The position numbers and the translations under genes were made by a program. A DNA stretch of 64,000 nucleotides, taken from assembly GCF_003813905.1 (NCBI RefSeq), contig NZ_RPFJ01000015.1:1-64000 (forward strand), written 5' to 3'. The DNA is from Aureibaculum marinum. Its GTDB lineage: Bacteria > Bacteroidota > Bacteroidia > Flavobacteriales > Flavobacteriaceae. The notes under the pieces are model-generated. The model saw only the letters and a program-made list of their open reading frames with translations. It searched no databases and had not been told where the DNA came from. Below are positions 27,893 to 35,800 of this stretch, piece by piece (the first letter of the stretch is position 1; each line of letters starts with the position of its first letter).

Positions 27893-28357
27893 ATGAAGGA
27901 AAAGGACTTGCATATTGATGGAATAGATAAGATTATTCTTAAAAATTTAATGGAAGATGCTAGAGCTCCTATTTTAAGCATAGCTAGAGAAGTTGGAATT
28001 TCTGGAGCTGCAATTCATCAGAGATTAAGAAAATTAGAAAAATCTGGATTAATAGTTGGTTCTAAATTTGTTGTAAATCCTAAAGTTCTTGGATTTAAAA
28101 CATTAGCTTTTGTTGGAATTTTTTTAGATGCTGCAAGTACCTATAAAGAAGCATTAAAACGATTAAAAGAAATTGATGAGGTAATAGAAAGTCATTACAC
28201 CACGGGTAACTACGCTATCTTTGTAAAAATTTTATGTAAAGATAATGAGCATTTAATGCAAGTATTGAATAAACAAATTCAAGGTATTAAAGGAGTTTCA
28301 AGAACTGAAACTTTTATTTCATTAGATCAACAAATAGATAGGCAATTAAAAATCTAG
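27893..28357 (+). CDS. Lrp/AsnC-family transcriptional regulator
   Basis: A 154-residue regulator. The N-terminal helix-turn-helix is seen in GIDKIILKNLMEDARAPILS and IAREVGISGAAIHQRLRKLE (residues about 10-52); the C-terminal RAM domain (about 68-150) has the usual beta-alpha-beta pattern with VESHYTTGNYAIFVKI-like sequence, which in relatives binds amino acids and drives octamer assembly. It is a single gene between two terminators. Target genes and effector are not evident; amino-acid metabolism is the family default. Confidence 0.92.
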   Translation: MKEKDLHIDGIDKIILKNLMEDARAPILSIAREVGISGAAIHQRLRKLEKSGLIVGSKFVVNPKVLGFKTLAFVGIFLDAASTYKEALKRLKEIDEVIESHYTTGNYAIFVKILCKDNEHLMQVLNKQIQGIKGVSRTETFISLDQQIDRQLKI

Positions 28358-28390
28358 GTTTTTAATTTTTATAAACCGTTATCATTATTT

Positions 28391-28446
28391 ATTAAAGTAT
28401 AAAAAAGGTGAATTTATAATTAAATTCACCTTTTTTATACTTTAAT
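28391..28446. terminator. Long perfect bidirectional terminator
   Basis: Perfect 26-bp arms (core AAAAAAGGTGAATTTA and its complement) around a 4-base TAAT loop, with A and T runs inside the arms. It begins 34 bases after the Lrp gene and ends one base before the stop codon of the convergent metallopeptidase gene, so it can serve both. Confidence 0.88.
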
Positions 28447-29151
28447 TTAATCTCTACTACCTAAAATTCTAATACCCCAATATAAAAGCATAGCTAAAGA
28501 ACCTAGTGCTGCAACTAAATATGTTCTAGCTGCCCACTTTAAAGCATCTTCTGAACCTTTATATTCTTCTGGGCTAACTATATTTTTATTTTTTAACCAG
28601 GCTAATGCACGATTGCTAGCATCATATTCAACAGGTAAAGTTATAAAACTAAAGAGGGTACCTAAAGCCATAAACACTAAGCCAGCTAAGGCAATATAAA
28701 AGCCAAGTCCTCCAGTACTTCCACTAGTTGCAGCACCTAAAATTATACCTCCAATAACCATATATTGTGAAAATTTTGAAGTAATGCTAACAATAGGAAC
28801 TAGTTTAGAACGCATTGTAAGCCATTGATAAGCTTGAGCATGTTGCACGGCATGTCCAACTTCATGAGCAGCAACAGCTGCTGCAGCGGCATTGCGTTGG
28901 TTGTAAACACCTTCACTTAAATTCACTGTTTTTTTTAGAGGGTTATAATGGTCAGTGAGCATTCCTGGTGTGGAAATAACTTGAACATTGGTTATGCCAT
29001 GATCTGCTAACATTTTGGTCGCAATCTCTGCACCACTCATTCCATTTCTTAATTGTACTTTAGAGTAATACTTAAATTTACTTTTGAGTTTATTACTAAT
29101 TAGCCAGCTTACTAAAGAAATTACTCCTATTAATACATAGAATCCTATCAT
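28447..29151 (-). CDS. Membrane zinc metallopeptidase (YugP-type)
   Basis: A 234-residue membrane protein. One helix at the N-terminus (2-20) is followed by a soluble stretch and the zinc motif HEVGH (residues 96-100), preceded by AAAAAVAAHE, which defines the Peptidase_Mn_2/YugP family of putative neutral zinc metallopeptidases. Two further helix-rich regions (about 125-165 and 200-230) complete the protein. The sequence after HEVGH includes SKLVPI and LPVEYDASNRAL, also typical. Cellular substrates are not known for the family; a role in membrane or envelope quality control is only a guess. Confidence 0.9.
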   Translation of the reverse strand: MIGFYVLIGVISLVSWLISNKLKSKFKYYSKVQLRNGMSGAEIATKMLADHGITNVQVISTPGMLTDHYNPLKKTVNLSEGVYNQRNAAAAAVAAHEVGHAVQHAQAYQWLTMRSKLVPIVSITSKFSQYMVIGGIILGAATSGSTGGLGFYIALAGLVFMALGTLFSFITLPVEYDASNRALAWLKNKNIVSPEEYKGSEDALKWAARTYLVAALGSLAMLLYWGIRILGSRD

Positions 29152-29381
29152 AGTTATTATACTTTTAAATTTATTTTATTTTTGTTTATAATTTTTATTT
29201 TTAACGAAATATAATTCAGTTCAAAATAAGAAACTAAATTTGGTTAAAAATAAATAATCTTGGTAAATTAATAGCATAAACTATTCCAAATAATTTTATG
29301 ATGTTAAAATTTAAGTTAAAACATTTAATTTTCCTTACTTACCAAAGATAAAACTATGCATCAACAAATACTTATGACAAA

Positions 29382-30413
29382 ATGACAAAGATACCTGATA
29401 TTCTACTTATTTATACTGGAGGTACTATTGGAATGGTAAAAGATTATGATTCAGGTGCACTTAAAGCTTTTGATTTTGAGTATCTTTTTGATAAAATACC
29501 GGAGTTAAAACAGTTGCATTGCAATGTAGAAACGATTTCATTTGAAGAGCCTATTGATTCTTCAAATATGAATACTTCCTATTATATCCAAATACTTGAA
29601 ATAATTGAAAAGTATTATAATAATAAAGATGGGTTTGTGGTGTTGACAGGTTCAGATACGATGTCATATACATCTTCAGCAATAAGTTTTATGGTAGAGA
29701 ACCTTACAAAACCTATAATTTTTACAGGCTCTCAATTGCCTATTGGAGATTTACGAACTGATGCAAAAGAGAATTTGATTACAGCTATACAAATTGCATC
29801 TTCAAGACAAAATGATAGACCTGTTATCACAGAAGTAGGTTTGTATTTCGAATACAAATTATATAGAGCCAATAGAACTTCAAAAATAAATGCAGAACAA
29901 TTTGAGGCTTTTACATCATCAAACTATCCTCCAATAGCAGAAAGTGGTGTTCATTTAAAGTTTGAACACCATCTTCTTTTTAGACCTGATAAGAATAAAA
30001 AAACTTTTTTCAGAAAAAAATTAAATAATAATATTGTAATTTTGAAGCTGTTTCCTGGCATTACTAAGGAAGTTGTAAAAGCTATATTAAACATTCCAGG
30101 TCTTAGAGGTGTTATTTTAGAAACTTATGGTTCTGGTAACGCACCTACTAGCACATGGTTTTTATTATTATTAAAAAAAGCAATTGACAAAGGTATTTAT
30201 ATAGTTGATGTTTCGCAATGTGTGGGTGGAGGTGTACTTTTGGGACAATATGATACAAGTATAAAATTACAAGCGTTAAATATAATAAGTGGGAAGGATA
30301 TTACTGTAGAATCTGCCGTGGCTAAGATGATGTATATGTTAGGTGAAAATATAGCTTCTGAAAATTTTAAATTGATTTTTGAAAAATCTTTAAGAGGAGA
30401 ATTGAGTGAATAA
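29382..30413 (+). CDS. ansA: Type I (cytoplasmic) L-asparaginase
   Basis: Hydrolyses asparagine to aspartate and ammonia. Length 343 residues without signal peptide, as for the cytoplasmic type I enzyme. Catalytic threonine motifs are present: IYTGGTIGMVKD (first Thr near residue 13) and VVLTGSDTMSYTSSAI (second Thr-Asp pair). FTGSQLPIGDLRTDAKEN and VGLYFEY are also conserved. The 230-base gap to the divergent metallopeptidase gene holds TATTTTTG at 29177-29184 on the plus strand, and otherwise nothing recognisable. It precedes tRNA-Ser and the ExbB/ExbD module on the same strand. Confidence 0.94.
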   Translation: MTKIPDILLIYTGGTIGMVKDYDSGALKAFDFEYLFDKIPELKQLHCNVETISFEEPIDSSNMNTSYYIQILEIIEKYYNNKDGFVVLTGSDTMSYTSSAISFMVENLTKPIIFTGSQLPIGDLRTDAKENLITAIQIASSRQNDRPVITEVGLYFEYKLYRANRTSKINAEQFEAFTSSNYPPIAESGVHLKFEHHLLFRPDKNKKTFFRKKLNNNIVILKLFPGITKEVVKAILNIPGLRGVILETYGSGNAPTSTWFLLLLKKAIDKGIYIVDVSQCVGGGVLLGQYDTSIKLQALNIISGKDITVESAVAKMMYMLGENIASENFKLIFEKSLRGELSE

Positions 30414-30486
30414 GTAGTTAGAAAATTTTTTCTACTAAAAAAAATGTTTTTATTTGACGTTCTCTAAAAAAAATACTTAATTTTGA

Positions 30487-30573
30487 GGAGAGGTGACCGA
30501 GTGGCTGAAGGTGCACGCCTGGAAAGCGTGTTTACAAGAAATTGTAACAAGGGTTCGAATCCCTTTCTCTCCG
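30487..30573 (+). tRNA. tRNA-Ser (GGA anticodon)
   Basis: An 87-nt class II tRNA. GGAGAGG pairs with TCTCTCC, the anticodon stem-loop is CACGC-CTGGAAA-GCGTG with anticodon GGA, a long variable arm follows (about 30531-30550), and the T arm holds GGGTTCGAATCCC. Discriminator G is the serine identity base. CCA is not encoded. An open frame running through it and into exbB is an artefact. Confidence 0.95.
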
Positions 30574-30648
30574 CAAATAATATTGTATATAATAAAAAAA
30601 TTTATATCTTTAACCCCGTTAACTAAATTAATAATTAAGAATCAAACA

Positions 30649-31398
30649 ATGAGAAAATTACTTACCATCCTTGCAATCACAGGATTATTATTTCTAGGTA
30701 CAGTTCAAAACAGTTATGCAATAACTACTGTTCAAACTGAGCAAGCAGCAGAAACTGCAACAGAGAGTAAAACATTTCACCAAATCTTAAAACAACGCTT
30801 CATAGAAGGTGGACCTTTCTTTATGGGAATTGTGTTAATTACCTTAATATTAGGTTTAGCAATTGCTATTGAAAGAATCATTTACCTCAACATGGCTAGT
30901 ACCAATACTAATAAATTGGTTGGCAATATAGAAGAGGCATTATCTTCGGGTGGTGTGGAAGCTGCAAAGGAAGTTTGTAGAAATACAAAAGGGCCTGTTG
31001 CTTCAATTTTTTATCAAGGTCTTGATAGAATGGACGAAGGTGTAGAACAAGCAGAAAAAGCTGTTGTAAGTTACGGTGGCGTGCAGATGGGCTTGTTAGA
31101 GAAAAACATTTCATGGATATCATTATTTATTGCCTTAGCTCCAATGCTTGGTTTCATGGGTACTGTAATTGGTATGATTGGAGCGTTTGATGCTATTGAA
31201 GCAGCAAATGATATTTCTCCTGGTGTTGTGGCTGGTGGTATTAAAGTAGCTTTATTAACAACAGTATTTGGTTTAATTGTTGCAATTATTCTTCAAATAT
31301 TTTACAACTACATTATCTCTAAAGTAGATAGCATTGTAAATAGTATGGAAGATGCTTCTATTTCTTTAGTAGATTTATTAATTAGACATAAAAAATAA
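30649..31398 (+). CDS. exbB: MotA/TolQ/ExbB proton channel family protein
   Basis: Inner-membrane proton-channel subunit, 249 residues, that with ExbD energises an outer-membrane process. A signal-like first helix (LLTILAITGLLFLGT) is followed by a second (FFMGIVLITLILGLAIAIE), a cytoplasmic loop, and two helices near the C-terminus (APMLGFMGTVIGMIGAFDAI and GIKVALLTTVFGLIVAIILQ), the usual ExbB core. The ATG at 30649 is chosen because a longer frame runs through the tRNA-Ser gene. The next three genes, six to sixteen bases apart, encode a small membrane protein and two ExbD proteins. Confidence 0.93.
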   Translation: MRKLLTILAITGLLFLGTVQNSYAITTVQTEQAAETATESKTFHQILKQRFIEGGPFFMGIVLITLILGLAIAIERIIYLNMASTNTNKLVGNIEEALSSGGVEAAKEVCRNTKGPVASIFYQGLDRMDEGVEQAEKAVVSYGGVQMGLLEKNISWISLFIALAPMLGFMGTVIGMIGAFDAIEAANDISPGVVAGGIKVALLTTVFGLIVAIILQIFYNYIISKVDSIVNSMEDASISLVDLLIRHKK

Positions 31399-31404
31399 TA
31401 AACC

Positions 31405-31890
31405 ATGAATAAATCAAAAATAGTAACTATTGTAACTGCTGTTTTAGGATTGGTTGGTGTTTTTTTCTTGGTCAGAATTATAATGGCTGGAGATGATGCT
31501 ATTGAGACTGATGCAGCCTTACAAGGTAATATAGTGGATCCACTAATCGGTTTTGCTACATATTTATTAATTGCAACGGCAATACTTGCCATTGGATTTT
31601 CAATTTGGAATATGTTAAGGCATCCAGAATCATTAAAAAAGACATTAATCACTTTTGGAATATTTATCGGTTTATTTTTAATTGCATATTTTACAGCATC
31701 TGATGAGTTAGCTACTGATGCACAAGGTAATGCCATTGTAATAAAAGATATGTCAGATAAAATATTGACAGGAGATGCAGCTCATGCTCTTACAAAAAAG
31801 GTAACAGGTTTAATCAATTTTACTGGTATTTTAGGATTGATTGGTTTAATTACTATAGCATGGGGGTTTGTGAAATCACTAGGTAAATAA
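31405..31890 (+). CDS. Four-helix membrane protein of the ExbB-ExbD cluster
   Basis: A 161-residue protein with no recognised function. Four hydrophobic segments are visible at about residues 7-27, 48-70, 80-97 and 136-156, separated by short acidic loops (GDDAIETD, ASDELATDAQG). It begins six bases after exbB and ends seven before the first exbD, so it is translated as part of that unit. Its place between the channel and the two ExbD genes suggests an accessory subunit of this proton-driven complex, which is inference from context. Confidence 0.8.
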   Translation: MNKSKIVTIVTAVLGLVGVFFLVRIIMAGDDAIETDAALQGNIVDPLIGFATYLLIATAILAIGFSIWNMLRHPESLKKTLITFGIFIGLFLIAYFTASDELATDAQGNAIVIKDMSDKILTGDAAHALTKKVTGLINFTGILGLIGLITIAWGFVKSLGK

Positions 31891-31897
31891 TAAAACT

Positions 31898-32488
31898 ATG
31901 GCAAGAAGAGACACACCTGAAATTAATGCAGGATCTATGGCGGATATTGCATTCTTGTTATTAATTTTCTTTTTAGTAACAACAACTATGGATACCGATA
32001 TGGGTATTTCACGTAAGTTACCAGAAAAGCAAGACCCTAATATAAAACCGCCTGTCTTAAAAGAAAAAAATGTATTTGAAGTAAACGTTAACCGAAATGA
32101 TGAAATTTTGGTTGAAGGTGATACTTATATGCAAATAGATGAGCTTAAAGAGGCTGCTATTAAATTTATAGATAATGGTGGTGGTACTGCTGCAGATTTG
32201 CAAAAAGAAGGTTTAACACCTTGTACTTGGTGTGAAGGGGATAAAGACCCTGAATCTTCTGATCATCCTAAAAAAGCGGTTATTTCGTTACAGAGTGATA
32301 GAGGAACATCTTATAAAATGTATATAGCAGTTCAAAATGAATTGGTAGCTGCATATACAGAACTTAGGAATAGATATGCTGAAAAGAAATATGGACGTCT
32401 TTTCGACCAATTATCTTCATCACAGCAACAAGAAATTACAAAAAATATCTATCCTCAAATTATTTCTGAGGCAGAACCTAGAACCTAA
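31898..32488 (+). CDS. exbD: ExbD/TolR-family biopolymer transport protein (first copy)
   Basis: A 196-residue inner-membrane protein with one N-terminal helix and a periplasmic domain. The signature is PEINAGSMADIAFLLLIFFL, in which the Asp of MADIAF is the proton-binding residue. It has a longer periplasmic part than classical ExbD, including a segment with two cysteines (TPCTWCEGDKD, near residues 107-117) that could form a disulfide or bind metal. It sits seven bases after the four-helix membrane protein and sixteen before the second exbD. Two different ExbD subunits in one operon suggest a heteromeric complex. Confidence 0.92.
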   Translation: MARRDTPEINAGSMADIAFLLLIFFLVTTTMDTDMGISRKLPEKQDPNIKPPVLKEKNVFEVNVNRNDEILVEGDTYMQIDELKEAAIKFIDNGGGTAADLQKEGLTPCTWCEGDKDPESSDHPKKAVISLQSDRGTSYKMYIAVQNELVAAYTELRNRYAEKKYGRLFDQLSSSQQQEITKNIYPQIISEAEPRT

Positions 32489-32504
32489 TAAATATAATTA
32501 AGAT

Positions 32505-32972
32505 ATGGCAAAATTTGGAAAAAAGAAAAAAGGAATGCCTGCTGTAAATACTGCGGCTTTGCCGGATATTGTATTTATGTTGTTATTCTTTTTTATGGTA
32601 ACTACGGTAATGCGTGAAACTGAATTGAAAATTTTAACCCCTAAACTACCATCTGCTGATCAGGTTAAAAAATTAGAAAAAAAGAGTTTGGTTAGCTATA
32701 TTTATGTTGGTAAGGCTAAAGATGGTACACCAGGAGATAAAATTCAACTTAATGATAGAATTTCTAGTATAGATGAAATTAGAAGTTTTATTTATGCTGA
32801 AAGAGCACAGCGTTCTGAAGCTGAAATTCCCTTGTTAACAACTTCAATTAAAGCAGATAGTGAGTCTAGTGTAGGTACTATTACAGATATTAAATTAGAG
32901 TTAAGAGATGTTAATGCATTAAAAGTTAATTACTCTACTGTAAAAGGAAGTGCAATGGATAATATTAAATAA
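32505..32972 (+). CDS. exbD: ExbD/TolR-family biopolymer transport protein (second copy)
   Basis: A 155-residue protein with the ExbD pattern: basic start (KFGKKKKG), then VNTAALPDIVFMLLFFFMVT with the key Asp in LPDIVF, and a periplasmic domain. It lacks the cysteine-containing insert of the first copy, so the two are paralogues that have diverged. It is the last gene before a terminator; the PorT-like gene follows 72 bases downstream on the same strand. Confidence 0.92.
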   Translation: MAKFGKKKKGMPAVNTAALPDIVFMLLFFFMVTTVMRETELKILTPKLPSADQVKKLEKKSLVSYIYVGKAKDGTPGDKIQLNDRISSIDEIRSFIYAERAQRSEAEIPLLTTSIKADSESSVGTITDIKLELRDVNALKVNYSTVKGSAMDNIK

Positions 32973-32996
32973 ATATTTTATTTTATAAAATTATAA

Positions 32997-33030
32997 AAAA
33001 GGCAATCTGGAAGGGTTGCCTTTTGTTTTT
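32997..33030 (+). terminator. Rho-independent terminator
   Basis: AAAAGGCAATC pairs with GGTTGCCTTTT (one G-T pair) around TGGAAG, followed by T-rich sequence. It lies between the second exbD and the PorT-like gene, only 14 bases before the latter, so partial read-through is possible. Confidence 0.8.
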
Positions 33031-33044
33031 ATATATTTGTATAT

Positions 33045-33731
33045 ATGATCCGGTTTGTTTTGTTTTTCTTTATGTCCTGTGGTATTACTTCAGCACAAAC
33101 GTCAAATTCTCTAAGTTATGATTCTATTAAGGATAATAACTATTTAGAGGATCAAATCTATGTAGGATTATCATATATTTTAATGGATAAAATGCCAGAT
33201 AGCATTTCTAGTAATGGATTTTCTAATAGTTTAACTTTGGGGTTTATTAAAGATATTCCACTAAATAATCGTAGAAATATTGCATTTGGTGTTGGTCTAG
33301 GTTATGGACGGCATACCTATTATCAAAATTTGAAAATTACTAAGATTAACGATGTTATACAATTTGGTGTAGCAAATGATTTTAAAAGTAATAAATTTTC
33401 GATGCATGCTATTGAAGTGCCTATAGAACTTAGATGGCGTACTTCTACTGTGGATAGGTATAAATTCTATAGAATTTATTTTGGAGGTAAAATAAGTTAT
33501 GCATTTGCTACCAATGCTAAATTTAAGGGAGATGATAATACTATTAAAATAAATGGAATTGATAAACTTAATAAGTTACAGTATGGTTTAACACTTTCAA
33601 TGGGATATGGTACATTTAATTTGAATGCTTATTATGGATTATCAGATTTGTTTTCTAATTCATCTTATTTGAATTCGAAACCTTTAAATATTAAAGATTT
33701 TAGAGTAGGATTAATTTTTTATATACTTTAG
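33045..33731 (+). CDS. porT: PorT-family outer-membrane protein (type IX secretion)
   Basis: A 228-residue exported protein with a short signal peptide (FVLFFFMSCGITSAQ) and a beta-barrel-like remainder. Family features are the strand rich start EDQIYVGLSYILM, GFIKDIPLNNRRNIAFGVG, the block PIELRWRTSTVDRYKFYRIY, and the final strand KDFRVGLIFYIL. These match my knowledge of PorT/SprT, a component of the Bacteroidetes type IX secretion and gliding machinery; paralogous porin-like proteins are the alternative. Its place after exbB-exbD-exbD recurs in flavobacteria. The stop overlaps by four bases the stop of the convergent membrane-protein gene. Confidence 0.78.
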   Translation: MIRFVLFFFMSCGITSAQTSNSLSYDSIKDNNYLEDQIYVGLSYILMDKMPDSISSNGFSNSLTLGFIKDIPLNNRRNIAFGVGLGYGRHTYYQNLKITKINDVIQFGVANDFKSNKFSMHAIEVPIELRWRTSTVDRYKFYRIYFGGKISYAFATNAKFKGDDNTIKINGIDKLNKLQYGLTLSMGYGTFNLNAYYGLSDLFSNSSYLNSKPLNIKDFRVGLIFYIL

Positions 33732-34333
33732 AGCATAAAAGTAAAATATACGGCTACCTGAGATACTATTCCAATAAAAAAACCAATAATTATTTCTTGA
33801 AGAGTGTGAGCTTTTAATTGTAATCTGGCAGTACTTATAACGCCTAATAATATAAAAAGAGCCATAATTAATGGTAAAAGGTTAATTTTATACTGAAAAG
33901 AAATTATTATTATAAATCCAATCTGACCAGCAATAGCTAAGGAATGTAAACTTGTTTTAAAATTAAAAATAAACAATATATATACTAAAGCTAAGGATAG
34001 ACTAGAAGCCATAAATGAATATCCTAATATATCTACAATGTTAAATTTTAGAAGTAAATTTCCTATTAAGTAACAAAGAACAGTATAAAAAATAACTGGA
34101 AACTTACGTTCTTTTATACTATCCATATAAAAGTTATCAATCAACTTTATCTTTCGTAAAATAAACAGTAAAAATATTGGTAGGATATACGTAGAAACAA
34201 AAACTAATAATAAAATGCGATAAGCTATTTCTTTAGGTATATGATTAGGAATGATTATAAAATATAATAATACACTAGCAATAGGGACAATTATTGGATG
34301 AAAAACGAAAGAAATAAGTTTAGCAAGCTGCAT
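33728..34333 (-). CDS. PAP2-like integral membrane protein
   Basis: A 201-residue, almost entirely hydrophobic protein with about six membrane helices. The C-terminal part, ARLQLKAHTLQEIIIGFFIG, resembles the third PAP2 phosphatase motif (H, then a acidic residue and G), but the first and second catalytic motifs (KxxxxxxRP, PSGH) are not seen in full; only DSIKERKFPV is faintly similar. It may therefore be an inactive PAP2-fold protein or an unrelated membrane protein. It lies nine bases after rpoN on the same strand and is the last gene of that row. Confidence 0.7.
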   Translation of the reverse strand: MQLAKLISFVFHPIIVPIASVLLYFIIIPNHIPKEIAYRILLLVFVSTYILPIFLLFILRKIKLIDNFYMDSIKERKFPVIFYTVLCYLIGNLLLKFNIVDILGYSFMASSLSLALVYILFIFNFKTSLHSLAIAGQIGFIIIISFQYKINLLPLIMALFILLGVISTARLQLKAHTLQEIIIGFFIGIVSQVAVYFTFML

Positions 34334-34342
34334 TTGTTTATT

Positions 34343-35797
34343 TTAAATTTCCTTTCGTAATCTAGCCACAGGAATGTTCAATTGCTCTCGGTATTTTGCA
34401 ACTGTTCTACGAGCAATTATGTAGCCTTTATCTTTTAAAATTTTAGCCAGTTTTTCGTCAGTTAAAGGTTTTTTCTTGTTTTCTTCTTTTATAACTGTAT
34501 CTAATATTTTTTTAATTTCTCGTGTTGATACTTCTTCTCCTTGGTCAGTCATCATAGATTCCGAGAAAAAATCTTTAATTAATTTTGTGCCGTAAGGAGT
34601 GTCTACATATTTACTATTGGCAACTCTAGAAACTGTTGATACATCCATATGAATTCTATCAGCAATATCTTTTAAAATCATGGGTTTGAGTTTACGTTCA
34701 TCTCCAGTTAAAAAATATTCCTTTTGCATATGCATAATGGCATTCATAGTGAGTAAAAGTGTTTGTTGTCGCTGTTTAATAGCATCAATAAACCATTTGG
34801 CTGCATCTAGTTTCTGTTTAATAAATTGAACTGCATCCTTTTGTGACTTAGATTTGTTTTTAGATGCAGCATACCCTTTTAACATATTGTTATATTCGTT
34901 AGAAATATGCAATTCAGGGGCGTTTCTTGAATTTAATGTTAAATCAAGTTCTCCTTCAATAATGCGTATAGAAAAATCTGGAACTATTTGCTCTACTATT
35001 TTATTATTATTAGCATAAGAGCCTCCTGGTTTTGGGTTTAATTTTTCTATTTCATCTATAGCTCCTTTCAGTTCGCTCTCGGTAATATCAAATTTTTGAA
35101 TTAATTTTTTGTAATGTTTTTTTACAAAATGCTCAAAGGCATTTTCTAGTATTTTTATAGCAAGAGCTCTTTCTTTTGTTACAGATTTACGTTTTAGTTG
35201 AATTAATAAGCATTCTTCTAAGCTTTGAGCTCCAACTCCAGCAGGGTCTAACCTTTGAACATAACCTAACATTCTTTTAACTTCTGAGGCTTCTGTAAAT
35301 ATATTTTCAGAAAAAGCTAAATCATCTACAATATCATCTATGTCTCTTCTAATATAACCACTTTCATCAATACTACCCACCAAGAATTCTGCAATTTGAT
35401 ATTCTTGATCATTAAGTCTAAAGGTATTAAGTTGGTTGGTTAAAAATTGGTTGAATGAAGTTCCAGCGGCATAAGGAATGCTTTTCTCATCATCATCACT
35501 ACTGTAGTTATTACTTCGTAATTTATAACTGGGCATTTCATCATCACTCAAATACTCGTCAATGTTTATATCTGTTTCAATGGTTTCAGTTCCTGTATCG
35601 TCGTAATCATCATTTTGTAGATCGCTATCATATTCATCGCCTTCATCTTTACCACTATTTAATGCAGGGTTTTCTTCAATTTCTTGTTTTACTTTTTGTT
35701 CAAAAGCTTGCGTAGGCAATTGAATCATCTTCATCAGCTGAATTTGCTGTGGAGATAATTTTTGTAATAATTTATATTGAAGACTCTGTTTTAACAT
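34343..35797 (-). CDS. rpoN: RNA polymerase sigma-54 factor
   Basis: Alternative sigma factor that requires enhancer-binding ATPases. Length 484 residues. Region I is the N-terminal Gln/Leu-rich segment (LQKLSPQQIQLMKMIQLPTQ), region II is a strongly acidic linker (about 50-90, rich in Asp), the core-binding domain follows (LDPAGVGAQSLEECLLIQL), then the helix-turn-helix (DIADRIHMDVSTVSRVANSK) and the diagnostic RpoN box ARRTVAKYRE at residues 462-471. It lies three bases from the WG-repeat gene on its upstream side. No enhancer-binding partner gene is in the window. Confidence 0.97.
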   Translation of the reverse strand: MLKQSLQYKLLQKLSPQQIQLMKMIQLPTQAFEQKVKQEIEENPALNSGKDEGDEYDSDLQNDDYDDTGTETIETDINIDEYLSDDEMPSYKLRSNNYSSDDDEKSIPYAAGTSFNQFLTNQLNTFRLNDQEYQIAEFLVGSIDESGYIRRDIDDIVDDLAFSENIFTEASEVKRMLGYVQRLDPAGVGAQSLEECLLIQLKRKSVTKERALAIKILENAFEHFVKKHYKKLIQKFDITESELKGAIDEIEKLNPKPGGSYANNNKIVEQIVPDFSIRIIEGELDLTLNSRNAPELHISNEYNNMLKGYAASKNKSKSQKDAVQFIKQKLDAAKWFIDAIKQRQQTLLLTMNAIMHMQKEYFLTGDERKLKPMILKDIADRIHMDVSTVSRVANSKYVDTPYGTKLIKDFFSESMMTDQGEEVSTREIKKILDTVIKEENKKKPLTDEKLAKILKDKGYIIARRTVAKYREQLNIPVARLRKEI

Positions 35798-35800
35798 TGA

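Noticed and set aside
30478-30485. TAATTTTG with an upstream TTG as promoter for tRNA-Ser
   Set aside because: It ends two bases before the tRNA, so transcription would begin at or inside the mature tRNA; probably chance or an alternative use.
30493-31398. A longer open frame that starts inside tRNA-Ser and runs into exbB
   Set aside because: Its first part translates the tRNA itself. The tRNA is structurally complete, and exbB has a natural ATG with a signal-like helix at 30649.
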